Origin: Actinoplanes sp. L3-i22
GTDB taxonomy: Bacteria; Actinomycetota; Actinomycetes; Mycobacteriales; Micromonosporaceae
Reading direction: 5' to 3'
Assembly: GCF_019704555.1 (NCBI RefSeq)
Contig: NZ_AP024745.1
Location: 3,852,501-3,916,500 of the forward strand
DNA: 64,000 nt
The translations under genes were made by a program, and so were the position numbers. The first letter of the stretch is position 1. The number at the start of each line of letters is the position of its first letter. Shown one piece after another: positions 30,990 to 40,044 of the stretch. A model generated the notes under the pieces. It ran no database searches and was not told where the DNA came from. It was given only the letters and a program-made list of their open reading frames with translations.

Positions 30990-33689
30990 TTATTCCCGGG
31001 CGAGCGCCTCGCGCAGCGCCGCCCGGGCGGTGATGCCCAGCTTCGGGAAGATCCGGTGCAGGTGGGTGCTGACCGTGCGGTGCGACACGTAGAGGCGCTG
31101 GCCGATCTCCCGGTTGGTCAGCCCGTCCGCCGCCAGCTGGGCGATCTGCAGCTCCTGCGGGGTGAGCCGGTCCAGCGCGTCCATCGCCCGGTGGGTGCTG
31201 GTCTCGCCGGAGGCGCGCAGCTCCTGCCGGGCGCGTTCGCTCCACGGGACGGCGCCCAGCGCGTCGAACGCCTCCCGGGCGGCGCGCAGCACCACCCGGG
31301 ACTCGGCCCGGCGCCGGTGGCGGCGCAGCCAGCTGCCGTAGACCAGCTGGGCCCGGGCCCGGACGAACGGCCACCCGGCCAGCTCGGTGCCGAGGAAGTC
31401 GACCAGCGACTGCTCGGCGTCGTCGGCGCGGGCCAGCATCGCCCGGGCGTAGCCGAGCCCGACCCGCAACGCGGTGGTCGGCATCCGCTCGGCCACCCGT
31501 TCCAGGTCGGCCACGATCGCGACCACCTGCGGCCGGGCCGGCCCGCGGGCGGCGGCCTCGGCCAGGTCGCCGATCGCGTCCCAGCCGTGCAGCAGGTGGT
31601 ACGCCGGATCGCCGGGCCGGAAGATCCGCAGCAGCGGCTCGACGGCCTCCCGGTGCCGCCCGGCGGCCAGCTCGGCGAGCCCGCGGGCATGCTGCACGGT
31701 GGCCAGCGCGGTGGCGGCGCGCAGCGGGGTGGCCAGCAGCTCGGCCTGCGCGGCGCACTCCTCGAACTCGCGCAACCGCCCGCGCAACGCCGCTACCTGC
31801 GCGTTCTGCGCCCAGCCGAGCGCCTCGACCGGCGGCACCGAGGTCTCCCGGGACAGCCGGATGGTCTCCTCCACGGCCGGGACCGCGATGCTCAGGTTCA
31901 TCAGGTTCACCGCCGCGCGGCCCTGCACCGCCAATGCCCGGGCGAGCAGGCCCAGCCGGCCCTGACCGCGCAGGTGGGCCAGCGCCGGGGCGGCGAAGGC
32001 CAGGCACAGCTCGAACTCGCCGATCGCGTTCGCGCTGGTGGCCAGCGCCCGGTAGGACGACTCGTCGGTGACCCCGGCGGCCGCCCAGCCGCGCAGCCGG
32101 TCCAGCACCTCGGCGCCGCAGGCCACCGGATGGGCGAACGCGAGCACCAGCAGCAGCCGCGGGTCGTCGGCGGCCACGTCGATCCGGCGGGCGGCGGCCA
32201 CCACCGAGTCCCGGATCTCGCTGCCCGGCTCGGTGTACGCGCAGGCCAGCCCGACCGCGTAGAGCAGGTCCAAGGCCAGGTCGGTCTCGCCTCGGGCGAT
32301 CGCGTCCCGCGCGAACACGACCAGCGTCCGGACCCCCGGAAGGCTCTCCGCCAGGTGATTGTCGAACCGGCCGCGCACCCAGGCGGTCCGGGCCTGCTGG
32401 GCCGGGCTGATCTCGGCCGGCCCGATCAGCCCGAGCAGCCGGTCCACCTCGTCGCGCCGGCCCAGCTCGGTGGCCCAGGCCGCCGCGCGCAGCAGGCGTT
32501 CCACCCGGGCCGGCTGGTCGGTGCTCAGCCGGGCGGCCAGTTCCAGGGCGCGGACCGCGCCGGCCACCGCGCCGCGCCGCTGGGCCTGCTGGGCGGAGTC
32601 GTCCAGGTCCGCGGCGATCCGCTCGTCCGGGCCCTCGCTGGCCGCGGCCCGGTGCCACAGCCGCCGCTCGGCCCGGTCGCCGATCACCCGGGCCAGGGCG
32701 GTGTGCACGGCCAGCCGCCGGACCCCGTCGATCCGGTGCCGGATCGCGGACCGGATCAGCGGGTGCCGGAACCGCAGCCGGCCCTCGTCGACGGTGACCA
32801 GCCGGGCGTCGATCGCCGGCTGCAGGACGGCGGCGGCGACCGGGCGCCCGGCGAGCAGCCCGGCCGCGGCCAGCGTCTCGGCCAGGCCGTCGCCGTCGTT
32901 GAGCGCGGCCACCTCCAGCGCGGTCACGGTCACCGGGGCCAGGTCACCGAGCCGGCCGGCGAACGCCCGCTCCAGGCGGTCGGTCAGCGGCAGCCGGTCG
33001 CCGTCCGGGTCGAGCGGCAACTCGGCCAGGGCCAGCGGGTTGCCCTCGGCGGTGGCCAGCACCCGGGCCCGGACGGCCGGCGCCAGGTCCGGCGCCCGCG
33101 CGTCGAGCACCTCCTCGGCCGACTCCGGGTCGAGCGGCCACAGGTCCAGCACCGGCAGGCCGGCGCCGTCCAGGGCGGTCTCGAAGCCGTCCCGGGCCGC
33201 GGCGACCAGGCCGATCGGCTCGGCGGCGATCCGGCGGGCGACGAAGGCCAGCACCGCGCCGCTGGCCGGGTCCAGCCAGTGCGCGTCGTCGACGGTGACC
33301 AGCACCGGCGCCCGGCCGCTCGCCTCGGCGAGCAGGTTCAGCGAGGCCAGGGCGATCAGGAACGGCTCCGGCGGTGGGGCCTCGGCCAGCCCGAACGCGG
33401 TCAGGATCGCGGTCCGCTGCGGGACCGGCAGCGCCCCGGCCAGCCCGAGCAGCGGCGCGAGCAGCTGGTGCAGGCCGGCGAAGTCGAGATGGCTCTCCGC
33501 CTCGACGCCGGTGGTGGTCAGGACCCGCAGGCCGGCGCGCCGGGCGTCGGCGGCGGCCCGGTGCAGCAGGGCGGACTTGCCGATGCCGGCCTCACCGCGG
33601 ACGATCAGCGCGGCGCCGCCGCCGGCCAGGCCGCCGAGCAGGGCGGTGATCCTGCGGATCTCGTCCGAGCGCCCGGACAGACTCGCCAT
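30990..33689 (-). CDS. LAL-type (large ATP-binding LuxR) transcriptional regulator
   Basis: 899 residues with a GAGGTGA site. Walker A is GEAGIGKS at 32-39 and Walker B is VLVTVDDAHWLD near 123-134. A long TPR-like helical region covers about 300-830. The LuxR helix-turn-helix is LTPQELQIAQLAADGLTNRE, then IGQRLYVSHRTVSTHLHRIF (near 838-885). These MalT-like regulators bind ATP and an inducer before activating transcription. It follows the HTH-less paralogue by 39 bp on the same strand and is convergent with the catabolic operon. Confidence 0.88.
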   Translation of the reverse strand: MASLSGRSDEIRRITALLGGLAGGGAALIVRGEAGIGKSALLHRAAADARRAGLRVLTTTGVEAESHLDFAGLHQLLAPLLGLAGALPVPQRTAILTAFGLAEAPPPEPFLIALASLNLLAEASGRAPVLVTVDDAHWLDPASGAVLAFVARRIAAEPIGLVAAARDGFETALDGAGLPVLDLWPLDPESAEEVLDARAPDLAPAVRARVLATAEGNPLALAELPLDPDGDRLPLTDRLERAFAGRLGDLAPVTVTALEVAALNDGDGLAETLAAAGLLAGRPVAAAVLQPAIDARLVTVDEGRLRFRHPLIRSAIRHRIDGVRRLAVHTALARVIGDRAERRLWHRAAASEGPDERIAADLDDSAQQAQRRGAVAGAVRALELAARLSTDQPARVERLLRAAAWATELGRRDEVDRLLGLIGPAEISPAQQARTAWVRGRFDNHLAESLPGVRTLVVFARDAIARGETDLALDLLYAVGLACAYTEPGSEIRDSVVAAARRIDVAADDPRLLLVLAFAHPVACGAEVLDRLRGWAAAGVTDESSYRALATSANAIGEFELCLAFAAPALAHLRGQGRLGLLARALAVQGRAAVNLMNLSIAVPAVEETIRLSRETSVPPVEALGWAQNAQVAALRGRLREFEECAAQAELLATPLRAATALATVQHARGLAELAAGRHREAVEPLLRIFRPGDPAYHLLHGWDAIGDLAEAAARGPARPQVVAIVADLERVAERMPTTALRVGLGYARAMLARADDAEQSLVDFLGTELAGWPFVRARAQLVYGSWLRRHRRRAESRVVLRAAREAFDALGAVPWSERARQELRASGETSTHRAMDALDRLTPQELQIAQLAADGLTNREIGQRLYVSHRTVSTHLHRIFPKLGITARAALREALARE

Positions 33690-33728
33690 CGGGGCGTCTC
33701 ACCTCGGTCCGGTTAGTCAGCGGGCCGA

Positions 33729-36164
33729 TCATACGGGCCGCAGCGCGCGTTCGGCGCGGGCCAGCCACGGGTGTGCGCCGGATCGCTCGAACACCGCTGC
33801 GGCGCTGGTCAGGACGGGTCGGGCGGCGGCGTCGCGGCTGTGGCGGTGCAGCCATTCGCCGTACAGCAGGTGGGTCCTCGCGGTCTGCAGCGGATACTCG
33901 CCGGCTACCGCGAGGCGGAAGTTGGCCTCCGGATCCTCGCCCAGGACGGCGCGGGCGCGGTGGGCCAGCGCCCGGATCAGCGGCGAGCCGGTCGCCTCGG
34001 CCAGCCGCCCGGCGTCGTCGACGGCGGCCCGCACCGCGTCGGCGTGCCCGGTGCCGGCCGCGGCCTCGGCCAGGTCCGCGATCGCCGCCATCGCGACGTC
34101 GGCCTGCACCGCGGTGCCGCACAGCGCCTCGTACGCCGCCGGCAGATCGCCCCCGGCCAGCGCGGACAGCCCGATCGCCCAGGCGCGCAGCGCGTCGATG
34201 TCGCCCCGGATCGGATCCGCGGCGGTGACCGGCCGGCCCTGCCAGGCGTGCGTGTGGGCGATGACCGCCTCGGCGAGCCCGGCGGCGATCGCCAGGTCAC
34301 CGTCGCGGGCCGCGTCGCGCACCCGCTCGGCCTCGGCGAGCGCCTCGTCGAGGCGGCCCCGGACCCCGAGGGTGAAGGCCACCTCGGCCCGGACGGCGAC
34401 CGAGTCGGCCAGGTAGCCACGCTCCCGGAACCCCTCGGCGGCGGCGGTGAAGAACCGGGCGGCCAGCGGCCAGTCCTGCAGGGCCTGCGCGGCGCTGCCC
34501 AGACCCGACCGGAAGGCCACCGGGAGCTGGTCCAGGCCGGCGGCGTACGCGTGCACCAGCGGCAGCACGGCCGGGGCGTGCCGCTCGGGCGCCAGCACAC
34601 ACAGCGAGATCGCGACCCGCGGATCGGTGGCCGGCACGCCCAGCTCGGCGAGCGCCCGGCCGATCCGGTCCCGCGCCGCCTGCGGGGTGGCCCGGCGCCG
34701 GCTCAGGTAGGCGGCCGCGCCCAGCAGCTGCAGGGCCATGTCGAGATGGCCCTCGGCGGCGGTGGCGCGGCCCTGGTCGTACAGCTCCTCGGGGGTGCAG
34801 GCCCGGATGCCGGAGTTGAGGTCGATGCCGAGCCGGATCACCGCCAGGTCGCCCCGGACCAGCGTGTCGGTGGCCACCTCGCCGGCCCGGTCGGCGAGCC
34901 GCCGGGACTCGGTGGCCATCCCGGCCAGGCGCGCCGCCTCGGACGCGAGGATCAGCCGCCGGGCCTGCCCGTCGGGGTCGCGGGTGAGGGCGGCGGCCCG
35001 TTCCAGCGCGCGCATCGCGGCGCCGTGCAGGCCGCGCAGGCGGTCGCCGGCGGCGGCGTCCTCCAGCTCCTGGGCGACGGTGTCGTCGTACCCGATGGTC
35101 GCCGCGGCCCGGTGCCAGGCCGCCTGGGACGGCTGGCCCCGCTCGGTCAGCGTCTCGGCCAGCGCCTCGTGGGTGCGGACCCGCCGGTGCAGGCCGGCCG
35201 CCTGGTAGACCGCCGACCGGATCAGCGGGTGCCGGAAGGTCACCGACCCACCGGTCAGGGCGACCAGGCCGGACCGCTCGGCCTCGGCCAGCGCGCCGAG
35301 GTCGAGGCCCAGCCGGCCGGCCGCGCCGGTCAGCTCCGGGATCGACGAGGTGTTGGCGGCGGCGGTCAGCAGCAGCAGATCCTGGGCGGCCGGGGAGAGC
35401 GCGGCGAGCTGCGCGGCGTACCCACGTTCCAGCCGGGCGCGCAGCGACGTGCCGCCCGCGTCGGGCCGGCCGCTGGCCGCCTCGCGGGCCAGCTCGATCA
35501 GGGCGAGCGGGTTGCCCTCGGCCTCGTCGAGCACCTGCCGCAGCGCGTGGCCCGGGATGTCCGGGTGCCGCCGGGACACCAGGGCGCGGGCGTCGGTGTC
35601 GCTCAGCCGGTCCAGGACGATCTCGTCGAGCCCGATCGGGTCCAGCGCGGTCGCCCCGTCCGGGCGCCGGCCCACCACCATCACGATCGGCGCGGCCGAC
35701 ACCCGCTGCACCAGGAAGGCGATCATGCTGAGCGTCGGCTGATCCATCCAGTGCGCGTCGTCCAGCACGATCATCAGCGGCTGTTCGGCGGCGAGCGCGG
35801 TCAGCAGGCCGATCACCGCGGCGGAGAGCCGCAGCCGGTCCACCTCGACCCGGGGGCCGAGGCCGAACACGCTGAACAGCACGTCACGGTCCTCGACCGG
35901 CAGGATCTCGGCCCGGTCGATGATCAGCCGGAACAGCTCGTGCAGCCCGGCCAGGCCGATCTGCGTCTCGCCCTCGACGCCGGAGCAGGTCAGGACCCGG
36001 AAGCCGGCGGTCCGGGCGACGTCGGCGCCCGCCCCGATCAGGGTGGATTTGCCGACGCCGGTCTCGCCGGTGATCAGGATCGCGCCGCCGCCCGCGGGCG
36101 CCCGGCCGATCAGCCCGGCGAGGCGGGACAGGGGCTCCGCGCGGCCGATCATCTCGTGCACCAT
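33729..36164 (-). CDS. LAL-type ATPase lacking the LuxR DNA-binding domain
   Basis: 811 residues. Walker A is GETGVGKS at 33-40 and Walker B is LMIVLDDAHWMD near 132-143. The TPR-like half aligns by eye with its neighbours as far as the shared segment HLLYGEWLHRHSRDAAARP and GAHPWLARAERALRPV, where it stops. The neighbours continue for 60-80 more residues with the LuxR HTH. The TGA is in frame and there is no HTH remnant downstream. It lies 78 bp from the SARP gene and 39 bp from the next LAL gene on the same strand, probably one transcript. It may work with the SARP as a split AfsR. Confidence 0.85.
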   Translation of the reverse strand: MVHEMIGRAEPLSRLAGLIGRAPAGGGAILITGETGVGKSTLIGAGADVARTAGFRVLTCSGVEGETQIGLAGLHELFRLIIDRAEILPVEDRDVLFSVFGLGPRVEVDRLRLSAAVIGLLTALAAEQPLMIVLDDAHWMDQPTLSMIAFLVQRVSAAPIVMVVGRRPDGATALDPIGLDEIVLDRLSDTDARALVSRRHPDIPGHALRQVLDEAEGNPLALIELAREAASGRPDAGGTSLRARLERGYAAQLAALSPAAQDLLLLTAAANTSSIPELTGAAGRLGLDLGALAEAERSGLVALTGGSVTFRHPLIRSAVYQAAGLHRRVRTHEALAETLTERGQPSQAAWHRAAATIGYDDTVAQELEDAAAGDRLRGLHGAAMRALERAAALTRDPDGQARRLILASEAARLAGMATESRRLADRAGEVATDTLVRGDLAVIRLGIDLNSGIRACTPEELYDQGRATAAEGHLDMALQLLGAAAYLSRRRATPQAARDRIGRALAELGVPATDPRVAISLCVLAPERHAPAVLPLVHAYAAGLDQLPVAFRSGLGSAAQALQDWPLAARFFTAAAEGFRERGYLADSVAVRAEVAFTLGVRGRLDEALAEAERVRDAARDGDLAIAAGLAEAVIAHTHAWQGRPVTAADPIRGDIDALRAWAIGLSALAGGDLPAAYEALCGTAVQADVAMAAIADLAEAAAGTGHADAVRAAVDDAGRLAEATGSPLIRALAHRARAVLGEDPEANFRLAVAGEYPLQTARTHLLYGEWLHRHSRDAAARPVLTSAAAVFERSGAHPWLARAERALRPV

Positions 36165-36242
36165 CGAACCGTAGGGCCGATGGGAGCGCGCCCGCGTACG
36201 TCACCTGACGGACGACGACGCGATCATTCAGGGTCAAAAACC

Positions 36243-37193
36243 TTAAAACCGACAAATCTTGCTTGGGTACGACATGAGCCGCGCCGACCGCAGATTCCGC
36301 GCCCGCCCCGGCGCCCGTCGGACCGCGCCCGTGGTGGCGGCGATCTCCGGGCGGAGATTTTGTGGCCGCAGCACCGGAGCGAGGGTGGCGCCGACCTCCG
36401 GGTCGCGGTCTCGTGGCCGCAGCACCGCGTCGCGGGCCGCGTCCACCTCCGGACCGGGGGAGATGCCCAGCTCGTCGGCGAGGCGCCGGCGCAGGGTCTG
36501 ATAGGTCTGCAGCGCCCGCGCCTGCTGCCCGGCCGCCGCCAGCAGCCGGATCAGCCGCCCGTGCAGCGGCTCGTCGAACGGCGCCCGCCCGGCCGCCTGC
36601 TCCACCACGTCGGCCAGCTCGCTCGCGCCCCCGGCGGCCAGGGCCGCGTCGGCGGCGTCCCGGGCCACGGTGGACAGCTCCTGGCCGAGCCGGGTGAAGA
36701 CGGCGTCGCCGCGCACCCGCGGGTCGAGCCCCTCGCCGCCGGCGCCGGCCCACAACCGCAGCGCCTCCCGGTAGCGCGCGACCGCGACCCGGCCGCCGGC
36801 GGCCCGGGCCTGGCCCACCAGCGCGCGGAACCGCAGCAGGTCGAGACTGTCGCCGCCGACGTCGAGCCGGTAGCCGCCGGACGACCGGATCAGCCAGCCG
36901 CCGATGTGCCGGGCCGGCAGCTCCGGTTCGAGCGTGCGGCGCAGCAGGCCGACGTTGCGGTGGATCGCGTTCACCGCGGTCGCCGGTGGATCCTCGCCCC
37001 ACAGCGTGTCCACCAGCTGCGCCACGCTGACCGTCTGGCCGCCGTGCGCCAGCAGCAGCGCGATCAGCGCCCGGGCCTGCGGCGCGCCCAGGTCCACCTC
37101 GTGGTCGCCGTGCCAGGCGCGGACCGGCCCGAGCACGGTGAACCGGATCGGTCGCCGGTCCCGTCGTTGTGTCAAGACTTCTTGTGGTGTCAA
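36243..37193 (-). CDS. Short SARP-family regulator
   Basis: 316 residues. TTG 37193 is chosen because GAGGGGGG lies 6 bases before it and because IRFTVLGPV, the first SARP strand, must be included; a second TTG at 37175 is possible. The winged helix covers about 15-105 (LGAPQARALIALLLAHGG, LVDTLWGEDPP). The BTAD covers about 110-260, ending ADELGISPGPEVDAARDAVLR. A short basic tail contains a duplicated LRPxxxxPE unit. There is no nucleotide-binding domain. It heads a minus-strand row with the HTH-less ATPase and a LAL regulator, and is divergent from two more LAL genes. Confidence 0.82.
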   Translation of the reverse strand: MTPQEVLTQRRDRRPIRFTVLGPVRAWHGDHEVDLGAPQARALIALLLAHGGQTVSVAQLVDTLWGEDPPATAVNAIHRNVGLLRRTLEPELPARHIGGWLIRSSGGYRLDVGGDSLDLLRFRALVGQARAAGGRVAVARYREALRLWAGAGGEGLDPRVRGDAVFTRLGQELSTVARDAADAALAAGGASELADVVEQAAGRAPFDEPLHGRLIRLLAAAGQQARALQTYQTLRRRLADELGISPGPEVDAARDAVLRPRDRDPEVGATLAPVLRPQNLRPEIAATTGAVRRAPGRARNLRSARLMSYPSKICRF

Positions 37194-37199
37194 GACTTC
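37170..37199. promoter_or_regulatory. Direct repeat TGTCAAGACTTC x2 at the SARP start
   Basis: Two exact 12-base copies at 37170-37181 and 37188-37199 have an 18-bp period. They overlap the first codons of the SARP and lie about 120 bp before the divergent LAL gene. On the minus strand each contains TTGACA. SARPs bind short direct repeats, so auto-regulation is possible, but the period is not the usual 11 or 22. Confidence 0.45.
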
Positions 37200-37317
37200 C
37201 CCCCTCGTACCGCTCCGAGTCTTCGCAGCGGCCGTGAGCAGGGCATCGGTCAGGTGACTGCGGTATGGGGGGACCGGGGCGCCGATGACTTAGGACATCC
37301 GGCGATAGGGTCTGCGG

Positions 37318-40026
37318 ATGCACGGTCGGGGGCGGGAACAGGCGGTACTGCGCGGGCTGCTGGCGCAGGCCGGTCAGCGCGGCAGTGCCCTGATCATCCG
37401 GGGCCCCGCCGGGATCGGCAAGTCGACGCTGGTCGACGACGCGCGGGCGACCGCGCTGGCGTCCGGGTTCCGGGTGCTGACCTGCGCCGGCGTGCAGCGG
37501 GAGAGCAGCTCCGGGCTGGCCGGTCTGCAGCAGCTGCTGCACGTCGTGGTGGACCGGGCCGACCAGCTGCCGGACCGGCAGCGCGCCGCCCTGCACAGCG
37601 TGTTCGGCCTCGGCCCGGGCACCTCGCCGGACCCGCTGGTGCTCGCGGTGGCGGTGCTGGCCCTGCTCGAGGACCTCGCCCAGGAGCAGCCCCTGCTGCT
37701 GATCGTCGAGGACGTGCAGTGGCTGGACGAGCCGACCGCGAACCTGATCGGCTTCGTCGGCCGCCGGCTGCGCGACTCGGCGATCGTCATGCTGCTGACC
37801 CGCCGCTCCGAGGCCGGCGACCCGGGCACCGATCCGGGCCTGCCCGAGGTGGTGCTCGACCGGCTGACCGACGGCGACGCCATCGCCCTGCTCGCCGAGC
37901 TCGACCCGGGGATGCGCCGCGAGGTCCGGGACCGGATCCTGGACGAGGCCGAGGGCAACCCGCTGGCCCTGGTCGAACTGTCCCGCGGCCTGATCGAACG
38001 CGGCCTGCACGACGCCGGCGGCCTGCCCACCCGGCTGCCGCTGAGCGCCCGCCTGGAGAACGTCTTCGCCGACCAGGTGGCCCGGCTGTCGCTGCCGGCG
38101 CAGGACCTGCTGCTGCTCGCCGCGGCCGGTACCGGGGTCACCCTGACCGAGCTCGGCAAGGCCGCCCGGGAGCTCGGCATCGACGAGCCCGAGCAGCGAC
38201 TGCGCGAGGCCGAGCGGGCCGAGCTGGTCCGCCCGGCCGGCGACGAGCTGTCGTTCCGGCACCCGCTGATCCGCTCGGCCATCCACGGCGCGGCCTCGTT
38301 CCCCCGCCGGATCGCCGCGCACCGGGCGCTCGCCGAGGTGTTCGCCGGTGATCCGGAACGGTCGGCGTGGCACCGCTCGGCCGGGACCGTCGGCCGCGAC
38401 GAGCTCGTCGCCCGGGACCTGGAGACCGCCGCCGAGCTGGCCCGGACCCGGGGCGCGCTGGGCGGCGCGATGCGCTACCTGGAACGGGCCGCCGAGCTGT
38501 CGCCGGACCCGGGGCAGACGGCCCGCCGGCTGGCCCGGGCGGCCGACGCGGCCCGGCAGAGCGGCCTGCCCGACGCCGCGCTGCGCCTGATCGCCGCGGC
38601 CAAGAAGCACGCCGATCCGCTGGTGGTGGCCGACCTGGCGGTCACCGAGTCGTTCCTGGCGATCACCACCGGCGCCGGCGGGCTGGACATCGGCGGGCTG
38701 CTGGAGAGCGCCGAGCGGGCCGCGCCGGTGGACCGGGACACCGCGGCCAGCCTGCTGATGTTCGCGGCGATCCGGTGCCGCCAGGAGGCGCCCGGGTCGG
38801 CCACCGCCGGCCACGTCCTCGACCGGGTCCGGGAGCTGCTGCCCGGCGACGACCCGCGGGTCACCATGGCGACCGCCTACCTCGCGCCCACCCGGGACGC
38901 CGAGCGGCTGGTCACCGCCGTCCGGGCGGCGACCCGGCACCTGGCGGTGCTGCCGGCCGCGGCGGCCACCGGCCTGGCGATGGCCGCGGAGCAGCTCTAC
39001 GACTGGCCCCTGGCCGGCTCCTGCTGGGCGGTCGGCGCCGAGGGGCACCGGCGGGCCGGCACCCTCACCGACCTGGCCGGCGTGCAGGTCCAGCAGGCCC
39101 GCAACCTGCTGGTGCGCGGGCGGCTGGCCGAGGCTGTGGTGGTCGCCGACGAGGCCCGGCGGCTCGGGACCGACCGGGGCCTGCCGCTGGTCGTCGCGGC
39201 CGTCGACGTCCTCGACGCGCAGCTCGCGGCCTGGCGCCAGGCCGACGGGCCGGTCCCCGTCACGGTCCCGGAGAACCGGGTGGACCTGCGCTTCCACCTC
39301 GGCTGGGCGCACGGGCTGGCGGCGCTCGCCGCGGGCCGGCCCGCGGACGCGCTGGGCGAGCTGATCGAGGCGGCCGGGCATCCCGACCTCGGCCCGCTGG
39401 CGGTGGCCGACCTGGCCGAGGCGGGGGTGCGAGCCGGCGCCGCCGACCGGGTCGCGCCGGTGGTGGCCGCGATCGAGGAGCGGACCCGGGCGTTCGACTC
39501 CCGCCTGCTGCGCGGCCTGACCGAGCGGGCCCGGGGCCTGCTCGCCGGGGACGACGACCGGGCCGAGGAGCACTTCCGGGCCGCGCTCGGCCTGACCGGG
39601 GCGGCCGGTCCCGGCGGGCCCGAGGCGGCCGGCGAGTTCCCGCTGCAGGTGGCGCGCACCCGGCTGGTCTACGGCGAGTGGCTGCGCCGGCAGCGCCGGA
39701 CCGCCGACGCGCGCGCCGAGCTGGCCGTCGCGGCGACCACGTTCGAGCACGCCGGGGCACATCCGTGGGCGGCCCGGGCGCAGGCCGAGCTGCGATCCGC
39801 CGGGGTCGCCGTCGACTCGGCGGCGGCGCTCACCGGCGCCGCCCTGCTCACCGCCCAGGAGCTGCAGATCGCCCGGCTCGCGGCGGGCGGCCTGACCAAC
39901 AAGGAGATCGCCGACCAGCTGTTCCTGTCGCACCGTACGGTCGGGGCGCATCTCTACCGGATCTTCCCGAAGCTGGGTATCACCAGCCGGGCGGCGCTCA
40001 CCGGCCTGCTCGGCGACCTCGCCTGA
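37318..40026 (+). CDS. LAL-type LuxR transcriptional regulator
   Basis: 902 residues. Walker A is GPAGIGKS at 29-36. Walker B reads LLLIVEDVQWLD near 122-133, with Glu replacing the first Asp. The helical middle covers about 300-830. The C-terminal LuxR HTH is LTAQELQIARLAAGGLTNKE, then IADQLFLSHRTVGAHLYRIF near 842-890. Its sequence is closest to the next gene. It is divergent from the short SARP across 124 bp and followed by a second LAL gene after 18 bp, so the two are co-transcribed. Confidence 0.88.
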   Translation: MHGRGREQAVLRGLLAQAGQRGSALIIRGPAGIGKSTLVDDARATALASGFRVLTCAGVQRESSSGLAGLQQLLHVVVDRADQLPDRQRAALHSVFGLGPGTSPDPLVLAVAVLALLEDLAQEQPLLLIVEDVQWLDEPTANLIGFVGRRLRDSAIVMLLTRRSEAGDPGTDPGLPEVVLDRLTDGDAIALLAELDPGMRREVRDRILDEAEGNPLALVELSRGLIERGLHDAGGLPTRLPLSARLENVFADQVARLSLPAQDLLLLAAAGTGVTLTELGKAARELGIDEPEQRLREAERAELVRPAGDELSFRHPLIRSAIHGAASFPRRIAAHRALAEVFAGDPERSAWHRSAGTVGRDELVARDLETAAELARTRGALGGAMRYLERAAELSPDPGQTARRLARAADAARQSGLPDAALRLIAAAKKHADPLVVADLAVTESFLAITTGAGGLDIGGLLESAERAAPVDRDTAASLLMFAAIRCRQEAPGSATAGHVLDRVRELLPGDDPRVTMATAYLAPTRDAERLVTAVRAATRHLAVLPAAAATGLAMAAEQLYDWPLAGSCWAVGAEGHRRAGTLTDLAGVQVQQARNLLVRGRLAEAVVVADEARRLGTDRGLPLVVAAVDVLDAQLAAWRQADGPVPVTVPENRVDLRFHLGWAHGLAALAAGRPADALGELIEAAGHPDLGPLAVADLAEAGVRAGAADRVAPVVAAIEERTRAFDSRLLRGLTERARGLLAGDDDRAEEHFRAALGLTGAAGPGGPEAAGEFPLQVARTRLVYGEWLRRQRRTADARAELAVAATTFEHAGAHPWAARAQAELRSAGVAVDSAAALTGAALLTAQELQIARLAAGGLTNKEIADQLFLSHRTVGAHLYRIFPKLGITSRAALTGLLGDLA

Positions 40027-40044
40027 TTCGGTACGGTCCATGCC

